Assembly (NCBI GenBank): GCA_016198045.1
Contig: JACQJI010000015.1
Span: 1-8,889, forward strand
Length of the DNA: 8,889 nucleotides
Reading direction: 5' to 3'
Source of the DNA: Candidatus Doudnabacteria bacterium
GTDB lineage: Bacteria > Patescibacteriota > Doudnabacteria > UBA920 > O2-02-FULL-48-8
Below are positions 5,260 to 8,889 of the stretch, one piece after another. The notes under the pieces are model-generated. The model saw nothing but the letters and a program-made list of their open reading frames with translations, had not been told where the DNA came from and made no database searches. The position numbers and the translations under genes were made by a program. Numbering within the stretch: the stretch's first letter is position 1; the number at the start of each line of letters is the position of its first letter.

Positions 5260-6624
5260 ATGAACAAAGGGAAAATTACTCAAATTATTGGCGCGGTGGT
5301 GGACGTAGAGTTTGCTGGCAAACTGCCGGCCATTTTGAACGCGCTGGAAGTAAATAACGACGGCCAGAAGCTCGTGTTGGAAGTCGCTCAACACATCGGC
5401 GGCAATCAAGTCCGGACCATTGCTATGGGCGCCACAGACGGGTTACAGCGCAATTTAGACGTGGTGGACACTGGCGCGCCCATATCCGTGCCTGTGGGCA
5501 AAGAAACCCTGGGCCGCATGTTTAATGCCCTAGGCGAACCGATTGACGGCATGGAGGCGGTCGTGACTGCTAAGAAATATCCAATCCATAAACCCGCGCC
5601 GGAATTCCATGAGCAATCAACCAAGGTTGAAATTCTCGAAACTGGCATTAAAGTTATTGACCTAATTGCCCCGATTGTCAAAGGCGGCAAAGTCGGGCTC
5701 TTCGGCGGCGCCGGAGTGGGCAAAACCGTTATTATTACAGAACTGATTAGAAACATTGCCACGGAACACGGCGGCGTATCGGTTTTTGCCGGCGTAGGCG
5801 AGCGCTCGCGGGAAGGAAACGATTTGTATCGCGAAATGCAGGAATCCGGAGTTTTGAACAAAACCACTCTGGTTTTCGGGCAGATGAACGAGCCGCCGGG
5901 GATTAGGGCCCGCGTGGGACTTACCGGGCTTTCGCTGGCTGAGTACTTTCGTGACGAAGAAAAACAAGATGTTTTGCTATTCATCGACAATATCTTTCGA
6001 TTTACCCAAGCGGGCTCCGAAGTGTCCACCTTGCTTGGCCGGATCCCTTCCGCAGTGGGTTACCAGCCAACTCTGGCCACTGACATGGGCGAGCTTCAGG
6101 AGCGCATCACGTCCACCAAACAAGGATCAATTACCTCGCTTCAGGCAGTCTATGTCCCAGCGGATGATCTGACTGATCCGGCGCCTGCCACAACCTTCGC
6201 TCATTTGGATTCAACCGTCGTGCTTTCGCGGGGATTGACTGAGCTTGGGATATACCCGGCCGTAGATCCTCTTGATTCATCCTCGACCGTGCTTGATCCA
6301 AACATTGTGGGCAAGGAGCATTACGAAGTTGCGCGGAGGGTCCAGAAGGTTTTGCAGAAATATAAAGATTTACAGGACATAATCGCGATTTTGGGTATCG
6401 AGGAGCTTTCTGAAGAGGACAAAGTTACGGTCGCGCGAGCCAGGAAAATTCAGCGCTTTCTCTCCCAGCCGCTCTTTGTGGCAGAAGTGTTTACCGGACG
6501 CAGCGGCAAATATGTGCCACTCAAGGACACGATCGCAAGCTTTAGGGAAATCCTGGACGGGAAGCATGATGGCAAGGACGAAAATGCGTTTTACATGCAA
6601 GGGTCGATCGGAGATGTAAAATAA
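5260..6624 (+). CDS. atpD: F1Fo ATP synthase subunit beta (catalytic)
   Basis: This 454-residue catalytic subunit makes or hydrolyses ATP. The N-terminal barrel is at about 1-75. The P-loop is GGAGVGKT (149-156), and the catalytic glutamate motif GERSREGNDLY (180-190) has E181 as the general base. Walker B is DVLLFIDNIFRFTQAG (237-252), YVPADDLTDPAP is 298-309, and the adenine-pocket Tyr is in GIYPAVDPLDSS (330-341). The lever motif is EELSEED (381-387), a conservative variant of DELSEED. Length matches the family (about 460). The start is well supported by GGAAGGA (5246-5252) 7 nt upstream, the best Shine-Dalgarno in the operon. No broken motifs were seen. Confidence 0.98.
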   Translation: MNKGKITQIIGAVVDVEFAGKLPAILNALEVNNDGQKLVLEVAQHIGGNQVRTIAMGATDGLQRNLDVVDTGAPISVPVGKETLGRMFNALGEPIDGMEAVVTAKKYPIHKPAPEFHEQSTKVEILETGIKVIDLIAPIVKGGKVGLFGGAGVGKTVIITELIRNIATEHGGVSVFAGVGERSREGNDLYREMQESGVLNKTTLVFGQMNEPPGIRARVGLTGLSLAEYFRDEEKQDVLLFIDNIFRFTQAGSEVSTLLGRIPSAVGYQPTLATDMGELQERITSTKQGSITSLQAVYVPADDLTDPAPATTFAHLDSTVVLSRGLTELGIYPAVDPLDSSSTVLDPNIVGKEHYEVARRVQKVLQKYKDLQDIIAILGIEELSEEDKVTVARARKIQRFLSQPLFVAEVFTGRSGKYVPLKDTIASFREILDGKHDGKDENAFYMQGSIGDVK

Positions 6625-6632
6625 CGCTAATT

Positions 6633-7079
6633 ATGCTCAAACTTAAAATAGTCACTCCCGAACGGGTTTTACTTGATGAGCAAGTGGACCAAGTCACCCT
6701 TCCCACGCAGTTGGGCGAAATCACCGTGCTGCCCAATCATATTCCTTTGATCGCAAATTTAGTATCCGGAGAAGTCAGATACAAAACATCAGGCAAAGAA
6801 AATTTTTTTGTGGTCAGCAGTGGGATGATTGAGGTAAAAAAGAAAAACGAAATAGTGGTCTTAGCCGAAACCGCGGAATTCGGGCAGGAAATTGACGTGG
6901 AAAGAGCCGAGAAAGCCCGTGAAAGAGCCAAAAAGCTTATGCAGGAGTCGTACAGAGACGAGCGTGCTTTTGCAGACGCAGCCGCTGGTTTAGAGCGCCA
7001 TTTAGCCAGGTTAAAAGTCGCGCGCAAACACCGCACCCGCACTCACAGAAATTTGGAATCAGGGACGCTGAAAGAGTAA
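6633..7079 (+). CDS. atpC: F1Fo ATP synthase subunit epsilon
   Basis: This 148-residue protein has an N-terminal beta-sandwich (about 1-84, with LGEITVLPNHIPLI at 27-40) that binds gamma and the c-ring. A C-terminal helical hairpin (about 87-107 and 108-131) can insert into F1 and inhibit hydrolysis. The first helix begins EIDVERAEKARERA (86-99). I87-D88-x-x-R91-A92 matches the I/LDxxRA ATP-binding motif, and E82, D88, R91 and R98 fall in register with PS3 epsilon E83, D89, R92 and R99. A basic tail (RKHRTRTHR, 131-139) extends beyond the usual length of about 135. It starts 8 nt after atpD without a visible Shine-Dalgarno and ends 1 nt before cca. Confidence 0.95.
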   Translation: MLKLKIVTPERVLLDEQVDQVTLPTQLGEITVLPNHIPLIANLVSGEVRYKTSGKENFFVVSSGMIEVKKKNEIVVLAETAEFGQEIDVERAEKARERAKKLMQESYRDERAFADAAAGLERHLARLKVARKHRTRTHRNLESGTLKE

Positions 7080-7080
7080 A

Positions 7081-8451
7081 ATGAGCCTAAAAAAAATTGG
7101 CGTAAAAATTATCGATTTGCTTGCTGCAAAAAAGCATCAGGCTTTTTTTGTCGGCGGGTTTGTGCGCGACACTTTGCTTAAGAGAAAATCTGATAATCTT
7201 GATATTGCAACTGATGCCAAGCCCTCGCAAGTTGAGAAAATTTTAAAAGCTCATAGCATTCATAGCAAACCGGTTGGCAAAAAATTTGGCACCATTTTAG
7301 CCGCCACCAAAGCCGGTCCTGTTGAGATCACCACTTTTCGCGCAGAAGGCAACTACGCTGATAGCCGACACCCTGCGAAGGTCATCTTCGTAAAAGACTA
7401 CAGGCAGGACGCTAAACGGCGTGATTTCACTATCAACGCCATGTATTTCGATCCTTTGAACAAGAAGCTTTATGATCCCGTTAATGGGAGTAAAGATTTG
7501 CGATTAGGGATTATCCGGTTTGTGGGAGATGCCAAAAAAAGGATAGATGAAGATCATTTGAGGATGCTTCGGGCAGTGCGTTTAGCAACGCAACTTGGAT
7601 TCAAACTCGAAAAAAATACTTTTGCTGCTATCAAAACGCGATCCAAGCTGATTCAGGACGTCTCGGGAGAAAGAGTAAAGATTGAAATGGATAAGATCCT
7701 GCTAAGTGCATCGAGAACTCAAGGCCTGAAGTTACTTTCTGACATCGGGTTGCTAAGATTTATTTCACCCGAGCTTGAAGATTCGAAAAAAGTTTTTCAT
7801 AAATCCAGATATTACCATCTCGAAGGAGACGGTCTTTCACATGCGTTGCTTGTTGCTGACGCTTTGAAGATACACAATATCGATTTAATCTATGCGGCGC
7901 TTTTTCATGATGTCGGAAAAGTCAGTACAGGCGAGTATAGAGTCAAACCCGAGGGCAGTGTAATATCTTACAAAGGTCATGTGGAAGTATCGCGAAAAAT
8001 ATTCGACAGTTTTGCTAAAAGATTGCGTTTTCCTGCAAAGAGCCGAAAATGGATTGACCGGCTTATCGAATTGCATGACAAGAAGATAAAATTCTACGAA
8101 ATGACTGAGGAACAACAGGTTCATTATGCGCTGCAACCAAATTTTGATTTATTGCTTGATTTATGGAACGCGGACCTGATGGGGAATGTTTCGACTAAGG
8201 AGAACGAGTGGTACCGCAAGCCTCGCTTCGAAGCATATCGTCGGGGACTAAAAATACTAAAACAGATTCAAACCAGGGCGCCACTTACTGTAAAACTTGC
8301 AAAAGGCGAATTGATTATGCGCTATGCGAATCTTAAGCCTGGGATAGAATTAGGACGCATGAAAGATAAAGTAAAAGCCCAAGTCATACTCGGCAAAATC
8401 AAAAACCTCGTTGACTTGAAAAATTTCCTGACTAGTGTTACAATCACATAG
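7081..8451 (+). CDS. cca: Class II tRNA nucleotidyltransferase (CCA-adding or poly(A) polymerase family) with HD domain
   Basis: This 456-residue enzyme of the Pol-beta-like family adds or repairs the tRNA 3' CCA end. Visible motifs include VGGFVRD (24-30), RRDFTINAM (113-121), YDPVNGSKDL (131-140) and the nucleotide-template motif EDHLR (157-161) within RMLRAVRLATQLGF. A C-terminal HD-type domain has H254, H276-D277 (FHDVGK), H300 and D365, so phosphohydrolase activity is likely, as in E. coli Cca. The catalytic DxD reads N39-L40-D41, with an extra D38 just before. This is odd because the first Asp is usually a metal ligand. Poly(A) polymerase remains an alternative, since the two are hard to separate by sequence. 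The start lies 1 nt after the atpC stop (AGAG a few bases upstream), so it is probably co-transcribed with the ATP synthase genes. Confidence 0.9.
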   Translation: MSLKKIGVKIIDLLAAKKHQAFFVGGFVRDTLLKRKSDNLDIATDAKPSQVEKILKAHSIHSKPVGKKFGTILAATKAGPVEITTFRAEGNYADSRHPAKVIFVKDYRQDAKRRDFTINAMYFDPLNKKLYDPVNGSKDLRLGIIRFVGDAKKRIDEDHLRMLRAVRLATQLGFKLEKNTFAAIKTRSKLIQDVSGERVKIEMDKILLSASRTQGLKLLSDIGLLRFISPELEDSKKVFHKSRYYHLEGDGLSHALLVADALKIHNIDLIYAALFHDVGKVSTGEYRVKPEGSVISYKGHVEVSRKIFDSFAKRLRFPAKSRKWIDRLIELHDKKIKFYEMTEEQQVHYALQPNFDLLLDLWNADLMGNVSTKENEWYRKPRFEAYRRGLKILKQIQTRAPLTVKLAKGELIMRYANLKPGIELGRMKDKVKAQVILGKIKNLVDLKNFLTSVTIT

Positions 8452-8457
8452 CTTACA

Positions 8458-8538
8458 GGATTTCGATTCCAGAACGGTGTGACATCCGCCTGCGCTGAAG
8501 CTACGGCGGACAAGTACGTAAATCCGAGACCTTTTTTT
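8458..8538 (+). terminator. Possible transcription terminator after cca
   Basis: GGATTT (8458-8463) can pair with AAATCC (8519-8524), enclosing the TCCGCC/GGCGGA hairpin (8485-8510). A run of seven T (8532-8538) follows after GAGACC. The stem is long, interrupted and 7 nt from the T-run, so it is not a canonical intrinsic terminator. It is the only T-run-associated structure between cca and tRNA-fMet. Confidence 0.25.
8485..8510. repeat. Short REP-like palindrome TCCGCC...GGCGGA
   Basis: TCCGCC (8485-8490) pairs with GGCGGA (8505-8510), and an inner GC-TGAA-GC closes the loop after a 3x3 internal loop. The GCTGAAGCTACGGCGGACAAG wording resembles dispersed palindromes often seen in intergenic DNA of environmental genomes. 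That resemblance is from memory and was not searched. Confidence 0.6.
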
Positions 8539-8550
8539 AATATGTTGAAC

Positions 8551-8600
8551 TCGCAAAAACGAGGTGCGCAACGAAGTGAGCACGCGTTTTTGCGACCTCG
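8551..8600. repeat. Strong hairpin directly upstream of tRNA-fMet
   Basis: TCGCAAAAACG (8551-8561) pairs perfectly with CGTTTTTGCGA (8585-8595), and an inner stem GTGC (8564-8567) pairs with GCAC (8580-8583). An alternative pairing CGAGGT (8560-8565) with ACCTCG (8595-8600) excludes the base of the first fold. The element ends 2 nt before the tRNA. No T-run follows. It may be a REP-like element or a structure affecting 5' processing of the tRNA precursor. Confidence 0.75.
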
Positions 8601-8601
8601 A

Positions 8602-8676
8602 CGCGGGGTAGAGAAATGGCATCTCGCAAGGCTCATAACCTTGAGATTGTGGGTTCGAATCCCACCCCCGCAACCA
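8602..8676 (+). tRNA. Initiator tRNA-fMet (anticodon CAT), CCA encoded
   Basis: A full cloverleaf is present: acceptor 8602-8608/8666-8672, D stem 8611-8614/8622-8625 and anticodon stem 8627-8631/8639-8643. The loop is CTCATAA (anticodon CAT at 8634-8636), the T stem 8649-8653/8661-8665 with loop TTCGAAT, the discriminator A8673 and CCA 8674-8676. Initiator marks are the unpaired C1 x A72 (8602/8672) and a purine 11-pyrimidine 24 pair (A:T, 8612/8624). The anticodon stem has G30:C40 and G31:C39, but position 29:41 is A:T instead of the third G:C typical of bacterial initiators. It starts translation and sits downstream of the atp-cca operon as its own unit. Confidence 0.95.
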
Positions 8677-8694
8677 AAAAACGCAACCAAAAAA
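8669..8694 (+). repeat. Tandem duplication of the tRNA-fMet 3' end
   Basis: CGCAACCAAAAAA occurs twice back to back (8669-8681 and 8682-8694). The first copy contains the last bases of the tRNA including CCA. It is most simply a slippage duplication. An old integration scar at the tRNA 3' end is a weaker alternative. Confidence 0.75.
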
Positions 8695-8716
8695 ATAATA
8701 TTTCTTAATGAGTTCC

Positions 8717-8790
8717 TGCAAAAAATGAATCGCAGCTCCGAGCACTATGCTTGTGTTTACTTCGACGAGGAGCGAAAACAATTTTTGCGA
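8717..8790. repeat. Imperfect long hairpin in the gene-free stretch after tRNA-fMet
   Basis: GCAAAAAAT (8718-8726) pairs with ATTTTTGC (8781-8788) with one bulged A, TCG (8730-8732) with CGA (8773-8775), and CTCC (8736-8739) with GGAG (8769-8772). The loop is about 29 nt. The 9-mer TTTTTGCGA at 8782-8790 also occurs at 8587-8595 in the hairpin before the tRNA. The rest of 8677-8868 shows no credible gene. Confidence 0.45.
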
Positions 8791-8868
8791 GACGAGCATC
8801 ATGCAAAGCGGAGCGGCCGTGACTATTAGGAGCGGACGCGAAGCTATTACCAGAGTGCAACGAGCTCG

Positions 8869-8889
8869 CTTGGTGTAGCCCGGTTAACA
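8869..8889 (+). tRNA. Possible start of a tRNA gene, cut by the window end
   Basis: TAGCCCGGTTAACA (8876-8889) looks like tRNA positions 8-9, the 5' strand of a D stem and a D loop with the conserved GG. The preceding 7 bases (CTTGGTG, 8869-8875) would be the acceptor 5' strand. Anticodon, T arm and 3' acceptor lie outside the window, so identity cannot be told. Confidence 0.4.

Noticed and set aside
5406..6029. 207-codon open frame on the minus strand inside atpD
   Set aside because: It is antisense to the catalytic beta gene. Long antisense frames are common opposite strongly biased conserved genes, and its translation shows no domain.
8350..8802. Minus-strand frame containing RGWDSNPQ-like sequence, and a sister frame with GGIRTHNL
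   Set aside because: These peptides are well-known translation artefacts of tRNA genes; here they are antisense to tRNA-fMet.
8479..8829. 116-codon plus-strand frame reading WVRIPPPQ
   Set aside because: It reads straight through tRNA-fMet and two palindromic repeats and shows no protein features.
1..8889. CRISPR array, transposase, toxin-antitoxin or defence genes
   Set aside because: No evenly spaced direct repeats and no coding sequence of these kinds were found on either strand.

Overview
This window holds a complete F-type (F1Fo) ATP synthase operon between tRNA genes. All genes lie on the + strand. The order is atpZ/I-like, atpB, atpE, atpF, atpH, atpA, atpG, atpD, atpC, followed at once by a class II tRNA nucleotidyltransferase (cca). 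The organism is a bacterium using the standard genetic code: TGA is a real stop for atpF and no conserved gene is interrupted by in-frame TGA. A very short delta subunit, REP-like palindromes of the 'CHPERSEGSRDLS' type, and a CCA-enzyme gene fused to the atp operon suggest a Candidate Phyla Radiation (Patescibacteria, Parcubacteria-like) lineage. That placement is inference and was not tested by any search.

Layout. Positions 1-73 are a 5'-truncated tRNA-Thr(CGT). Positions 74-372 carry no gene. They hold a striking 140-nt nested inverted repeat (108-247) that folds on paper into a compact three-way junction. A good sigma70-type promoter (TTGCCA, 17 nt, TAGAAT with extended -10 TG) directly abuts it. 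A REP-like palindrome lies in the predicted operon leader. Positions 373-7079 hold the nine atp genes and 7081-8451 hold cca. Positions 8452-8601 hold palindromic repeats, 8602-8676 an initiator tRNA-fMet, and 8677-8868 non-coding sequence with an imperfect hairpin. The last about 21 bases look like the beginning of another tRNA.

How the genes work together. AtpB (a), AtpE (c) and AtpF (b) form the membrane Fo motor. AtpA, AtpD, AtpG, AtpH and AtpC form F1 and its stalk. The AtpZ/I-like protein is the usual small membrane accessory at the head of such operons. Catalytic and ion-path residues are intact, and the c subunit lacks the classical Na+ ligand set, so a proton-coupled enzyme is most likely. 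The epsilon subunit carries the residues known to bind ATP in Bacillus PS3 epsilon.

Most atp genes are separated by 1-8 nt, consistent with translational coupling. The three wider spacers (before atpE, atpF and atpG) each contain an inverted repeat. Two of these belong to one ACGAA(T/C)-based family, and a related heptamer tandem repeat has entered the atpG coding sequence. The items most worth checking are the three-way-junction element at 108-247, the repeat-derived peptide in gamma, the Asn in place of the first catalytic Asp of the CCA enzyme, and the atypical anticodon stem of the initiator tRNA.
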